DNA of 8,709 nucleotides from Candidatus Microgenomates bacterium (GCA_016178125.1 JACOTV010000058.1:1-8709); one strand, 5' to 3'; numbered from the stretch's first letter, positions 1-6,593 are shown. Program-made: numbers and translations. The notes: generated by a model from the letters alone, not told the origin.

Positions 1-132
1 TCCCTCGGCCATAGGGTCAAGACGCCCCGCGTACCCAACTGGCTTTAAAGAGAGTTCGGGGTGTAGCGCGCGATATTCAGTGACGACCTCGAGCGGGGTT
101 TGAGAAACGGGCTTATACAAAAGTACGGGCAT
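1..132 (-). CDS. truB: TruB-like tRNA pseudouridine synthase, N-terminal 44 codons (partial)
   Basis: This is the 5' end of a minus-strand gene that leaves the window at base 1; the 44 visible codons are open. The N-terminus MPVLLYKPVSQTP matches the first TruB motif (hydrophobic strand then KPxG-T), although the usual glycine after KP is replaced. VGYAGRLDPMAEG (residues 32-44) matches the catalytic GxLDPxAxG loop, with Asp39 as the expected nucleophile. TruB family enzymes convert U55 of tRNA to pseudouridine in the cytoplasm. Arg37 stands where E. coli TruB has Ala; a GRLD core is also seen in RsuA-type synthases, but the KP start and PMAEG continuation favour TruB. The start is ATG at 132, nine nt after a TACAAT -10 box on the same strand. 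The gene is divergent from the GH1 gene and shares its promoter region. The rest of the catalytic domain and any C-terminal RNA-binding domain lie outside the window. Confidence 0.8.
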   Translation of the reverse strand, partial: MPVLLYKPVSQTPLEVVTEYRALHPELSLKPVGYAGRLDPMAEG

Positions 133-141
133 GTCACAGGT

Positions 142-151
142 ATTGTATACT
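142..151. promoter_or_regulatory. Overlapping divergent -10 boxes (truB-like / GH1)
   Basis: On the plus strand TATACT at 146-151 lies 6 nt before the GH1 ATG at 158. On the minus strand TACAAT at 147-142 lies 9 nt before the truB-like ATG at 132. The two boxes share bases 146-147, so RNA polymerase could melt only one at a time. No convincing -35 element is visible for either. Confidence 0.6.
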
Positions 152-157
152 GAAAAA

Positions 158-1534
158 ATGTCTACGTCTCCTCTTCGCTTCTCTTCTGAGTTTTTCTTTG
201 GTTCAGCAATCTCGGCGTACCAAGCAGAAGGCGAGACCGGTACACGCCATGGAGATTGGGATGAGTACCTAGCACGACGAAAGTACCAGATTATCAGGCC
301 CGGCGAGATAGGCCCTCAATGGTGGAAGAAGGGCGAAGCCGAACGCGATCTTAAGACAATGGCCAATCTCAACCTCACCATGCAACGCATTGGTATTGAA
401 TGGGCACGCATCGAGCCCGATGAGGGAATCATAAACCAAGAAGCGCTTGCCCGCTACCGAGAAATCCTAGACGAGATGAAACGCCTTGGCATATCTCCGA
501 TGCTCACCTTGTCTCATTATGTACTCCCTGACTGGGTCGCCAAACAGGGGGGCTGGCTAAACGGCAAAACAGTACAGTCGTTTTTACGATTTGTGCGCAT
601 AGTTCTTGCCGAATTCCCTGAAACAACGTACTGGCTCATCGTAAACGAACCCGCCGTTTTGCTGACTGCGGGATTTGTTCTCGGGTATTTTCCACCATTT
701 GGAAGAAACATGTTCAGCTATTTCAGAGCGCGGAGAAACCTGATGAAAGCGATGACCGAAGGATATGCACTCATCAAATCAGTAAATACCACATCACAAG
801 TAGGGAACGCATTTTCATTTGCATGGATGCGTCCGCATGCCCACGATTCATGGCTTGAACTGGCATTAACGGGAGCCACCAACTATTTACTCAATACTAA
901 CTATATAGATACGACTCACACCGCTATGGACTTTTTAGGAGTGAATTTTTATACCGGGTATTACATTGAATTTCATCCGGGCAAACTCGGTTTTTCTGTT
1001 CAAAAAGATGCGTCGGTTATGCGCGCGAGCTTGCCGCTTTCGATTGCGATACGGCCTCCGGCGTATCGGTCTGATTGGAGTTGGCCCATTGTTCCTGACT
1101 TTTTTCTACACCTCTTAAAGACTATGCAGAATCGCTACAACAAACCGATTTTCGTGACCGAAAACGGCATTGCTGACCGCGAAGACACCTATCGTTCGTT
1201 TTATATATTGACCCACCTGACCGCGATGTGGCGGGCGATCGAGTTGGGTGTCGATATTCGAGGCTATTTGTACTGGTCAAGTATTGATAACTTGGAATGG
1301 AACGAAGGGTACCAAAAGCGATTTGGTCTTATTGCACTCAACCACTTCACGGGTGCTCGTACCGTGCGCAAGAGTGCAAAAATGCTTGCAGAAATTGCAA
1401 AAAATAAGCGTATTGATCTTGAAGATCTTATCCCCCGATACATTCCCACAGCGCAGCAGGAAACAGCATACCGAATCACCGACCAACTCCTTCACGACCC
1501 ACGCAAACACCACGCGCGGTGCACCTATCGTTAA
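158..1534 (+). CDS. Glycoside hydrolase family 1 beta-glycosidase
   Basis: This 458-residue protein is a full-length GH1 (beta/alpha)8-barrel enzyme, a retaining beta-glycosidase expected to release terminal glucose or galactose. From the ATG at 158, the N-terminal GSAISAYQAEG motif carries the glycone-binding Gln (Q22). LSHYVLPDW carries the conserved His (H120). LIVNEP supplies the acid/base Glu (E164), and VTENG supplies the nucleophile (E335). SSIDNLEWNEGYQKRFG near residue 380 matches the late GH1 motif that binds the sugar O4/O6. Both catalytic glutamates are present, so activity is expected. No signal peptide is seen, so it is probably cytosolic and acts on imported oligosaccharides or glycosides. 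An upstream in-frame ATG at 131 would put the -10 box inside the gene, so 158 is preferred. The TAA stop (1532-1534) overlaps the stop of the convergent kinase gene. The exact substrate cannot be told from sequence. Confidence 0.92.
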   Translation: MSTSPLRFSSEFFFGSAISAYQAEGETGTRHGDWDEYLARRKYQIIRPGEIGPQWWKKGEAERDLKTMANLNLTMQRIGIEWARIEPDEGIINQEALARYREILDEMKRLGISPMLTLSHYVLPDWVAKQGGWLNGKTVQSFLRFVRIVLAEFPETTYWLIVNEPAVLLTAGFVLGYFPPFGRNMFSYFRARRNLMKAMTEGYALIKSVNTTSQVGNAFSFAWMRPHAHDSWLELALTGATNYLLNTNYIDTTHTAMDFLGVNFYTGYYIEFHPGKLGFSVQKDASVMRASLPLSIAIRPPAYRSDWSWPIVPDFFLHLLKTMQNRYNKPIFVTENGIADREDTYRSFYILTHLTAMWRAIELGVDIRGYLYWSSIDNLEWNEGYQKRFGLIALNHFTGARTVRKSAKMLAEIAKNKRIDLEDLIPRYIPTAQQETAYRITDQLLHDPRKHHARCTYR

Positions 1535-2331
1535 TTGGCCCCTATATGACCGATTGTATGGGCTGCGTATTGTGAGCCCGTTTTCATCGCACGCTGAATA
1601 TCTTCGTGTTTTAAGTATGAAGCAATATATCCTGCGGTATATGCGTCTCCGGCACCGGTTGTGTCGACTATTTTTTTTGGGCTCAATGCTTTTTGAAAAT
1701 ATACTCGATCAGCGTGATAGGTATAACTTCCCCGTGATGCATCGGTTATAACCAGCAACTTGTTCTTCATGATCGGAAGATGTTTAAACACCGAAGTGGT
1801 TAAATCGATTTTCTTAACGGGTTTACCAACAAGCAGTGAAAACTCGTCGGCGTTTAGAATCAACATGTTTGCGTGTTCGAGGACCGCCTCAATCTGTGGC
1901 TTGGGCAGCACACATTCGCGCTTTCCTAAGTTCACCACAATGAACGTTCCCGCTTTACTTAATCGCTCCATGGCAAGCAGTCGGTACTGAAGCGCGCCGT
2001 CTGGCATGTGCCCCATATAGACGGCGCGCACTTGTTTGACTACGCGTAGAATGTGCTTCTCAGCGGTTGTATGCCGTCGCGGCGAGCTGTGTACAATGAT
2101 CGACCGCTCGCCGCTTGGGGAAAGCAAAATGATTGAGACACTTGTGTCGGTCTGATTAAAGAGGGTATATTTTGTCGAGACTTTGGATTTCTGAAACCGT
2201 TCGAGGATGCTTTTTCTGAATACGTTATTCCCAATCATCCCCACAACCGCGGTGCGCAATCCATGTTTTCGACAGCCAATGGCGACATTTGCCCCACCAC
2301 CGCCGACACGATCAAGTCGAGCATGAATCCA
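1531..2331 (-). CDS. PfkB-family carbohydrate kinase, N-terminus missing or frame-disrupted
   Basis: The frame encodes most of a ribokinase-like (PfkB) kinase, which phosphorylates a sugar or nucleoside with ATP. GGGGANVAIG at about 2304-2275 is PfkB signature 1. LNADEF carries the N-x-x-E motif, and DTTGAGDAY near the C-terminus is the anion hole with the catalytic Asp. The C-terminus looks complete. At the 5' end the frame is open only to 2331, where TAA precedes it, and no ATG or GTG in this frame lies upstream of the signature; the first usual start codon is TTG at 2259, inside conserved sequence. Some 40 or more residues that normally hold the first strand and substrate-binding Asp are absent. 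The promoter-proximal ATG at 2324 is in another frame and gives 29 codons ending at TGA 2237-2235, which overlaps an ATG of the kinase frame (2238-2236). It may be a decaying pseudogene, a gene needing frameshifting or reinitiation, or an assembly deletion. The body shows no internal stop. The sugar substrate is unknown. Confidence 0.7.
   Translation of the reverse strand, partial: WIHARLDRVGGGGANVAIGCRKHGLRTAVVGMIGNNVFRKSILERFQKSKVSTKYTLFNQTDTSVSIILLSPSGERSIIVHSSPRRHTTAEKHILRVVKQVRAVYMGHMPDGALQYRLLAMERLSKAGTFIVVNLGKRECVLPKPQIEAVLEHANMLILNADEFSLLVGKPVKKIDLTTSVFKHLPIMKNKLLVITDASRGSYTYHADRVYFQKALSPKKIVDTTGAGDAYTAGYIASYLKHEDIQRAMKTGSQYAAHTIGHIGAN
1560..1584 (+). terminator. Possible weak terminator for the GH1 gene, inside the kinase 3' end
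   Basis: GGGCT (1560-1564) pairs with AGCCC (1575-1579) across a 10-nt loop, followed by GTTTT. The stem is short and the T run brief. It lies 26 nt past the GH1 stop within the coding sequence of the convergent kinase, as any terminator here must, because there is no intergenic space. Confidence 0.25.
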
Positions 2332-2336
2332 TTATA
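2331..2336 (-). promoter_or_regulatory. -10 box before the PfkB gene
   Basis: TATAAT on the minus strand ends 6 nt before an ATG at 2324, the same spacing as at several other genes here. That ATG is not in the kinase frame, which makes this promoter important for judging whether the kinase gene is broken. Confidence 0.55.
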
Positions 2337-2359
2337 GAGAATAATTAAGCGAATTCGTA

Positions 2360-2365
2360 TATAAT
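2360..2365 (+). promoter_or_regulatory. -10 box of the 172-aa orphan gene
   Basis: TATAAT (within TATATAAT, 2358-2365) lies 9 nt before the ATG at 2375. The predicted transcript starts within about 3 nt of the ATG, so it is leaderless or nearly so. No Shine-Dalgarno is visible. Confidence 0.6.
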
Positions 2366-2374
2366 CGGGAACCT

Positions 2375-2893
2375 ATGGCTCTTGAAACCGAACCGACCAT
2401 GTATGCGCCTTCTCTGATTACCGCAGATCGTATAAAATCTGGCTGGAACGAAGCTACTCACTTAGACGGCGTGACACTCAAGATCGGTGCACCAAAGCGA
2501 CTCACCTATAACCACCGCCAACGCATTGTTGATCTCTCGATTCTTATGCGCGGGCCTACCTTGTTGGGAATTCAGTATGTGGACCAAACCGCACCCGATG
2601 ACGACCCCATGAAACGATGGAAGCGCATGAAACTCGTGCCCCACGAAGGTGATTTTTGGCCCATTGCAGAGACCTCGCTTTTGGGAACAATCGAAGACGA
2701 CGAAGTCAAAGTAACGCTGACCGAATTACTCCGAAGACAACCAGGTGAATTTCCCCGATTTACGCATGAACAGTATATGTGCGTTTCTGACGGTTCAACA
2801 TACCTAACAATTGCACCCGGAATGCCATCTCAGCTCAGTCCAACTCGAGAAAAAGAAATACTCCAAGCCGTTGGAATTTTAACGGACCGGTAA
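2375..2893 (+). CDS. Uncharacterised 172-aa protein
   Basis: I do not recognise a family. The protein is soluble-looking with mixed charge. It has no signal peptide, membrane segment or cysteine cluster; a single Cys lies in EQYMCVSDGS near residue 136. Alternating hydrophobic stretches around residues 50-70 (IVDLSILMRG, LLGIQYVDQT) and 110-130 suggest a compact alpha/beta fold. The acidic segment APDDDP is followed by the basic KRWKRMK. The ATG at 2375 is supported by a TATAAT box 9 nt upstream; a second ATG at codon 9 is less well placed. The gene ends with TAA at 2891-2893, only 17 bp before holA. Its TATAAT lies in that gap, so the two genes need not be co-transcribed. Codon use and base composition look like the neighbouring housekeeping genes, so it is probably a real resident gene. 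Confidence 0.75.
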   Translation: MALETEPTMYAPSLITADRIKSGWNEATHLDGVTLKIGAPKRLTYNHRQRIVDLSILMRGPTLLGIQYVDQTAPDDDPMKRWKRMKLVPHEGDFWPIAETSLLGTIEDDEVKVTLTELLRRQPGEFPRFTHEQYMCVSDGSTYLTIAPGMPSQLSPTREKEILQAVGILTDR

Positions 2894-2896
2894 CCC

Positions 2897-2904
2897 TGTA
2901 TAAT
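2897..2904 (+). promoter_or_regulatory. -10 box of holA (TGTATAAT)
   Basis: CCTGTATAAT occupies 2895-2904, beginning just after the stop of the upstream gene. TATAAT (2899-2904) ends exactly 6 nt before the ATG at 2911, which would make the A of the start codon +1. The preceding CCTG recurs at two other promoters in this window. Confidence 0.65.
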
Positions 2905-2910
2905 TTCGCT

Positions 2911-3606
2911 ATGCTTACGATCATATGTGGCGAGGATTCGGTGAAATCGCGTGAGTATCTACAGTCGCTTATTGCGCAGTACAAGAAGAAATCCATCAAC
3001 CCGCAGTTTGTCAGCAAAGAAGATCTGCCTAAACTAGCCCAACCCGACGTACAAAGTATGGATTTATTTGGTAACGAAAGTGTGTATGTAATTGAGAATC
3101 TGAATAAGATTCTCGGGCGAAAATCGGCAAAAGATACCTGGTGGAATGCACTCGAGGCAATTCAACGGAATCCCCAGGTGATTCTTTTGGATTGGGAAAA
3201 AGAAACATCGCTTCGGGACCTACGCATCGGCAAAATGGGGACTGTCAAGGAATTTAAGCCCGATGCGAATGTATTTATGTTCGTTGAGACATGTGCGCCT
3301 AAAAACCTAGAACGGTTCGTCATGCTTCTTGACAAAGTCGCAACGCCCCAAAACGAAATGCTTATTTACATTCTGCTGACCCGCCACATACGAAATCTAT
3401 TGCTTATTGCCCTCGGCGATCCTCCGGCGAGTTTGCAGCCGTGGCAACGGGGCAAACTCGCCGCACAAGCCAAACTCTGGGACCCCACACAACTGACTGA
3501 TTTCTATGACAAATTACTGGCGATCGAAGTCTCACTTAAGTCGGGCAAGAGCATTTATTCACTGAAAGAGTCTATCGAGATTGTTGCGTGCTACTACTTG
3601 CGTTAG
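2911..3606 (+). CDS. holA: DNA polymerase III delta subunit-like protein (clamp loader)
   Basis: This 231-residue protein resembles HolA, the delta subunit that opens the sliding clamp ring within the clamp-loader complex. The N-terminal LTIICGEDS matches the first strand and loop of the delta N-terminal domain. SMDLFGNESVYVIENL (residues 49-64) matches the characteristic LFG-VVIE segment. Residues around 90-110 form the next core strand. LLTRHIRNLLLIALG (residues about 155-169), then PWQRGKLAAQAKLW and LLAIEVSLKSGKS, match the C-terminal helical domain, whose usual form is P-x-KL-x-QA followed by a D-x-x-LK-x-G helix. It is shorter than the roughly 340 residues of E. coli HolA, which points to a reduced version. 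The ATG at 2911 follows TATAAT by 6 nt. The TAG stop (3604-3606) overlaps the stop of the convergent 291-aa gene. Assignment rests on motif pattern, not on a search. Confidence 0.78.
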   Translation: MLTIICGEDSVKSREYLQSLIAQYKKKSINPQFVSKEDLPKLAQPDVQSMDLFGNESVYVIENLNKILGRKSAKDTWWNALEAIQRNPQVILLDWEKETSLRDLRIGKMGTVKEFKPDANVFMFVETCAPKNLERFVMLLDKVATPQNEMLIYILLTRHIRNLLLIALGDPPASLQPWQRGKLAAQAKLWDPTQLTDFYDKLLAIEVSLKSGKSIYSLKESIEIVACYYLR

Positions 3607-4478
3607 GACGCGGTGCGTGGCGGGATTGTTTGCAGTGCCTCAAACAGCCCGTGCTGTATTTCACGAGGATTGTCGATATCGTCTCGCGGAATACCGGTAA
3701 GCCCGGGCACATCATATCCGCGTGTATACATTAAAGGTGCATGCAAGTTCATGCGCCACACTTCATAGATAGTGCCTGAGGGAAATGTGCTTACGCTGTC
3801 GACTCGTATATCCTCTACGATGCCGATGGTATTATCTTTAGACCTAAATAATTTCAACTGATTGCTCTTGCTTCCTAATAGCCGTAATCGCTCGTGATGC
3901 GTTTCACATCGTTGTAGGAGTCGTGCTTTAAGATCATCCGCTTCGCTTAATCCATCGGGAACCTCAACCGCAGCGTAGCCCGTGTCAGATAGAGTTGTTA
4001 CCCACCGAAGCACATCAAGAGCTCGCGCTCCATGTTCCCGAAGATCCTCAAATGATCCATACTCGATTCGTGTGTCAGTTACACCGGCTTCCGGCCACTT
4101 GCGAAAGAGGATCTCTGCGCGGCCCTCACTAAAGAGTCCGATATCGATTGCTTCAACATCGCTCTCCCGTTTTTCGGCCGTTGATCCATCGAGAAAGCCT
4201 ACATATATCGCAGGATTAGTAGTAATTGAACCGTCCACATGCACCTCGTCATAGTCGCGCCCTCGTACTTGGATCGTAAGCATCTTATTGCCCGTGCTCC
4301 CCATTTCGGGAAAATAGTGACCCAATACTTCAACATCGCGGCTATTCAGATCATATAAATGAAAGCCTGTACGCTCAACTTGGTCAGCATAGCGATCAAA
4401 TACGGAATCGAGTTGTTCTCGAACCGTATCAAACAGCGCTAGTTCTGAGAGCATACGAGGCTCTCCTTCGTGCGTCAT
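3603..4478 (-). CDS. Uncharacterised 291-aa protein
   Basis: I do not recognise a family. The protein is hydrophilic and rather acidic, without signal peptide or membrane segments. Residues 65-115 (KMLTIQVRGR, AIYVGFLDGS, EAIDIGLFSE) read as consecutive beta strands, followed by FRKWPEAG and a helical stretch at about 140-160. An arginine- and glutamate-rich helix with CETHHERLRLLG lies near residues 191-202. The C-terminal part holds VWRMNLHAPLMYTRGY and a PGLTGIPRDD loop. One Cys is visible. The ATG at 4478 is supported by TATAAT at 4492-4487, 8 nt upstream; a further Met at codon 9 would be too far away. The TAA stop (3605-3603) overlaps the holA stop by four bases. It is transcribed alone, divergent from the hexose-phosphate mutase gene. 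Function cannot be inferred from its neighbours. Confidence 0.8.
   Translation of the reverse strand: MTHEGEPRMLSELALFDTVREQLDSVFDRYADQVERTGFHLYDLNSRDVEVLGHYFPEMGSTGNKMLTIQVRGRDYDEVHVDGSITTNPAIYVGFLDGSTAEKRESDVEAIDIGLFSEGRAEILFRKWPEAGVTDTRIEYGSFEDLREHGARALDVLRWVTTLSDTGYAAVEVPDGLSEADDLKARLLQRCETHHERLRLLGSKSNQLKLFRSKDNTIGIVEDIRVDSVSTFPSGTIYEVWRMNLHAPLMYTRGYDVPGLTGIPRDDIDNPREIQHGLFEALQTIPPRTAS
3622..3650. other. Inverted repeat just past the holA stop
   Basis: GGG, two spacer bases and TGTTTG (3622-3632) pair with CAAACA, one base and CCC (3641-3650) across an 8-nt loop. No T run follows on either strand, so an intrinsic terminator is doubtful. It lies inside the 3' end of the convergent gene and may be chance. 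Confidence 0.2.
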
Positions 4479-4486
4479 AGGAGCGT

Positions 4487-4496
4487 ATTATACAGG
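4487..4496 (-). promoter_or_regulatory. -10 box of the 291-aa gene (CCTGTATAAT)
   Basis: TATAAT on the minus strand at 4492-4487 ends 8 nt before the ATG at 4478. The 10-mer CCTGTATAAT is identical to that before the gene starting at 6584, and in both CTGAT lies just upstream. No -35 box at the usual distance is convincing; a CTGACA lies about 13 nt upstream, which is too close. Confidence 0.65.
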
Positions 4497-4539
4497 ATCA
4501 GAGTATGTCAGAAAAATGTCAATTAACTTTTGAAAGTAT

Positions 4540-4548
4540 TGATATAAT
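4540..4548 (+). promoter_or_regulatory. Extended -10 box of the phosphohexomutase gene
   Basis: TGATATAAT is a textbook extended -10 (TGnTATAAT). TATAAT at 4543-4548 ends exactly 6 nt before the ATG at 4555, predicting transcription from the A of the start codon. No Shine-Dalgarno is present. Confidence 0.7.
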
Positions 4549-4554
4549 TTATCA

Positions 4555-5964
4555 ATGAAACTCAATCCATCGGTATTTAAGGCCTACGACATCCGTGGCG
4601 TCTACCAAAAAGACATCGATGCCGAAAGCTTCGAGCCGGTCGCTCGTGCGATCGTTGAGTTTTTTAAAGCAGACCTCAACACCGCCCACCCCACCATTCT
4701 CTTGAGTCGTGATATGCGCATTGGTTCGCCTCCGTTATATGAGACCGCAAAAAAAGTACTCGTTGCCTCGGGGGCCACGGTCATTGATGCTGGCCTTTTG
4801 CCCACGCCTACCTTTTATTACGGCGTCCTTAAATACCAATACGACGCAGGCATTCACATTACGGCGTCCCATAATCCCGCAGAATACGTAGGTACTAAAT
4901 TTGTAAAACGAAACGGTCAGAAAATTATTAAGATCGGGAAGGCGACTGGTATGGATCGCATTCGGGAAATGGCAATGGCCAATACCTTCCCCGCGTATAC
5001 GAACGACGGAAACGTCGTGGTGAAGGAGGGGATTCTGGCAGACGAAGTTGCCGACGCCATGGCCGAAGTCGACGCCACCAAAATTAAGGCCTTTACCATA
5101 GCCGCAGACCCCGCAAACGGTATGGGCGGGCTCTACATAACCGAACTCATGAAACATATCCCCGGGACCCTCACCATGATCAACGAAAAACTCGACGGTA
5201 ATTTCCCCGCCCACCAGGCCGACCCCCTCGACTTCAATAACCTCATTCCTTTGCAGGAAAAAGTAAAAGAAATCAAAGCCGATGTAGGGTTTGAGCCCGA
5301 CGGCGATGGCGACCGCATATTCTTTATCGATGAGCGCGCCCAAGTAGTCCCAGCAACTCATATATCGAGCCTCATTGCGAGCGAAGTTCTCAAAACGCAC
5401 AAAGGCGCCAAAATCATCGTCGATATCCGCTATACCCGCAACGTAACCAATGTTGTTGAAAAGAACGGCGGTTCAGTCAGTATCAGCAAAGTTGGCCATG
5501 CGTTTATCACCGAACAAGTAAACAACGAAGGCGCGTTTTATGCCGGCGAATCAAGCGGCCACTTTTATTTTGGACAAACGGGCGGCGCCGAGTCGGCAGT
5601 CAAGGTAATTTTGTATGTGCTACTTGCGATGAGCGAAACGGGCAAGCCGCTTTCTGCAATTCTTAAGGACTTAGAAACCTCTTCTGAATCAGGCGAAATT
5701 AATTTTGTTCTCCCCGACGGCTCAAACACAAAAGCGCTTATGGAAGAGATTGCCGAAGAGCACAAAGAGGGAACCGCCAGCTGGCTAGACGGAGTGTCTG
5801 TCGACTTTCCCGATTGGCGATTTAATATTCGCTCGTCAAACACCGAACCGCTCCTCAGGCTCAATGTTGAAGCTCAGACTCCCGAACTTATGAAAGAAAA
5901 ATTCCAGCTCATGATCGACCGCATTACTTCATCAGGCGCAAAAATAAAAGAAGCAGGGCACTAA
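4555..5964 (+). CDS. manB: Phosphomannomutase/phosphoglucomutase
   Basis: This is a complete 469-residue member of the alpha-D-phosphohexomutase family. It interconverts mannose or glucose 6-phosphate and 1-phosphate, feeding nucleotide-sugar synthesis for surface glycans. All four domain signatures are present in order. The start FKAYDIRGVY is typical of the family. ITASHNP carries the phosphoserine nucleophile (Ser105). PDGDGDR (248-254) carries the three metal-binding aspartates of domain 2. GESSGH (331-336) is the sugar-recognition loop of domain 3; a GExSGH form is typical of the dual-specific PMM/PGM group. RSSNTEP (426-432) is the phosphate-binding loop of domain 4. No active-site residue appears lost. 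The symbol follows family convention, and glucose versus mannose preference cannot be fixed from sequence. The TAA stop (5962-5964) overlaps the stop of the convergent gene, and the gene is transcribed alone from its own extended -10 promoter. Confidence 0.93.
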   Translation: MKLNPSVFKAYDIRGVYQKDIDAESFEPVARAIVEFFKADLNTAHPTILLSRDMRIGSPPLYETAKKVLVASGATVIDAGLLPTPTFYYGVLKYQYDAGIHITASHNPAEYVGTKFVKRNGQKIIKIGKATGMDRIREMAMANTFPAYTNDGNVVVKEGILADEVADAMAEVDATKIKAFTIAADPANGMGGLYITELMKHIPGTLTMINEKLDGNFPAHQADPLDFNNLIPLQEKVKEIKADVGFEPDGDGDRIFFIDERAQVVPATHISSLIASEVLKTHKGAKIIVDIRYTRNVTNVVEKNGGSVSISKVGHAFITEQVNNEGAFYAGESSGHFYFGQTGGAESAVKVILYVLLAMSETGKPLSAILKDLETSSESGEINFVLPDGSNTKALMEEIAEEHKEGTASWLDGVSVDFPDWRFNIRSSNTEPLLRLNVEAQTPELMKEKFQLMIDRITSSGAKIKEAGH

Positions 5965-6584
5965 GCCGCAGGCTGCAGCATACGACTTGCCTGAATAGGA
6001 TCCATAAGTCGTGTCCCTTGATCTCCATGAACAAGCCGAATAGCGGCAGCAACCGGCTTCCCAAGCCACTCAGCAGTTTCCTGAGCCCCTCCGTGATCGA
6101 CTAAAAATGCTGCCCCGAGAACGGGAATACCCCGATCATTTAGTTCCTGAGCGCGTCGAATCGTCGCTGGCATGTCGCACGTTTCCCCTACGATAAGCGC
6201 ATTGTGTGGTCTTTGGTCGGTGGAGGAAACCTCGTTTACATGGCTCCATAAATAGGCTAGGTCTTCTGCGTCCGTTATATCTACTATGAGATCAGGGCGT
6301 GTAAACCGGGCCGACAACGCAGTCATCGCGGTCATACGTACGGCATTGGCCGCATGCCAGGCACGCACATCGTCGTCGGGGGGCATATGATTAAGACCCG
6401 CAAACAAAAGATCACCATCGGCATTTTTGCGTGCGTTTGTAAGCGCATGTTCATGGAAGCTTGTCCACAGCTCATGAATCGCTGCGCGATACTCAAGAGC
6501 GCGATTCACATCTTGTAGTGTTTTTTCGGCACCCGCCTTTGCCCGGTCGTAGGAATGTCTTATAGCCTCAATTCTTCTCATCAT
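5961..6584 (-). CDS. 207-aa protein with possible orotate-phosphoribosyltransferase-like C-terminal half
   Basis: The C-terminal part (residues about 125-190) follows the pattern of type I phosphoribosyltransferases, most like orotate PRTase. A hydrophobic strand ALIVGETCDMPATI stands where the PRPP loop (VxxVEDxxTTGxS) would be. RRAQELNDRGIPVLGAAFLV and then an H-GGA segment resemble the helix, strand and D-R-x-x-G segment that follow in PyrE. The key PRPP residues are not canonical: ED is replaced by GE, and TTG-S by DMPAT, so catalysis with PRPP is doubtful. The N-terminal 60 residues are helical and charged and do not resemble PyrE. No membrane segment or signal peptide is seen. Translation starts at ATG 6584 (MMRR) with TATAAT 9 nt upstream. 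The TAG stop (5963-5961) overlaps the stop of the phosphohexomutase gene. The gene is secure; the family link is a weak pattern match, and it may be an unrelated Rossmann-like protein. Confidence 0.7.
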   Translation of the reverse strand: MMRRIEAIRHSYDRAKAGAEKTLQDVNRALEYRAAIHELWTSFHEHALTNARKNADGDLLFAGLNHMPPDDDVRAWHAANAVRMTAMTALSARFTRPDLIVDITDAEDLAYLWSHVNEVSSTDQRPHNALIVGETCDMPATIRRAQELNDRGIPVLGAAFLVDHGGAQETAEWLGKPVAAAIRLVHGDQGTRLMDPIQASRMLQPAA

Positions 6585-6593
6585 GAAAGGCTC

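Noticed and set aside
131..157. Upstream ATG at 131 as the GH1 start
   Set aside because: It would place the -10 box (146-151) within the coding sequence and overlap the truB-like start; the added nine residues are not part of the GH1 fold.
1248..1751. 167-codon plus-strand open frame spanning the GH1/kinase junction
   Set aside because: It overlaps the motif-bearing 3' ends of both genes, and its own translation has no family pattern or promoter.
2295..2324. Frame from ATG 2324 (MLDLIVSAVV...) as a true PfkB N-terminus rescued by one extra G
   Set aside because: A one-base change in the G run near 2292-2295 would join the frames but would destroy the GGGGAN signature and still leave the N-terminus far too short, so a simple indel does not restore a normal kinase.
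4735..5400. 221-codon minus-strand open frame opposite the phosphohexomutase gene
   Set aside because: It lies wholly within a gene whose catalytic motifs are unambiguous, and its translation is low-complexity in Phe, Gly and Val, typical of a frame opposite a real gene. No -10 box at leaderless spacing precedes it.
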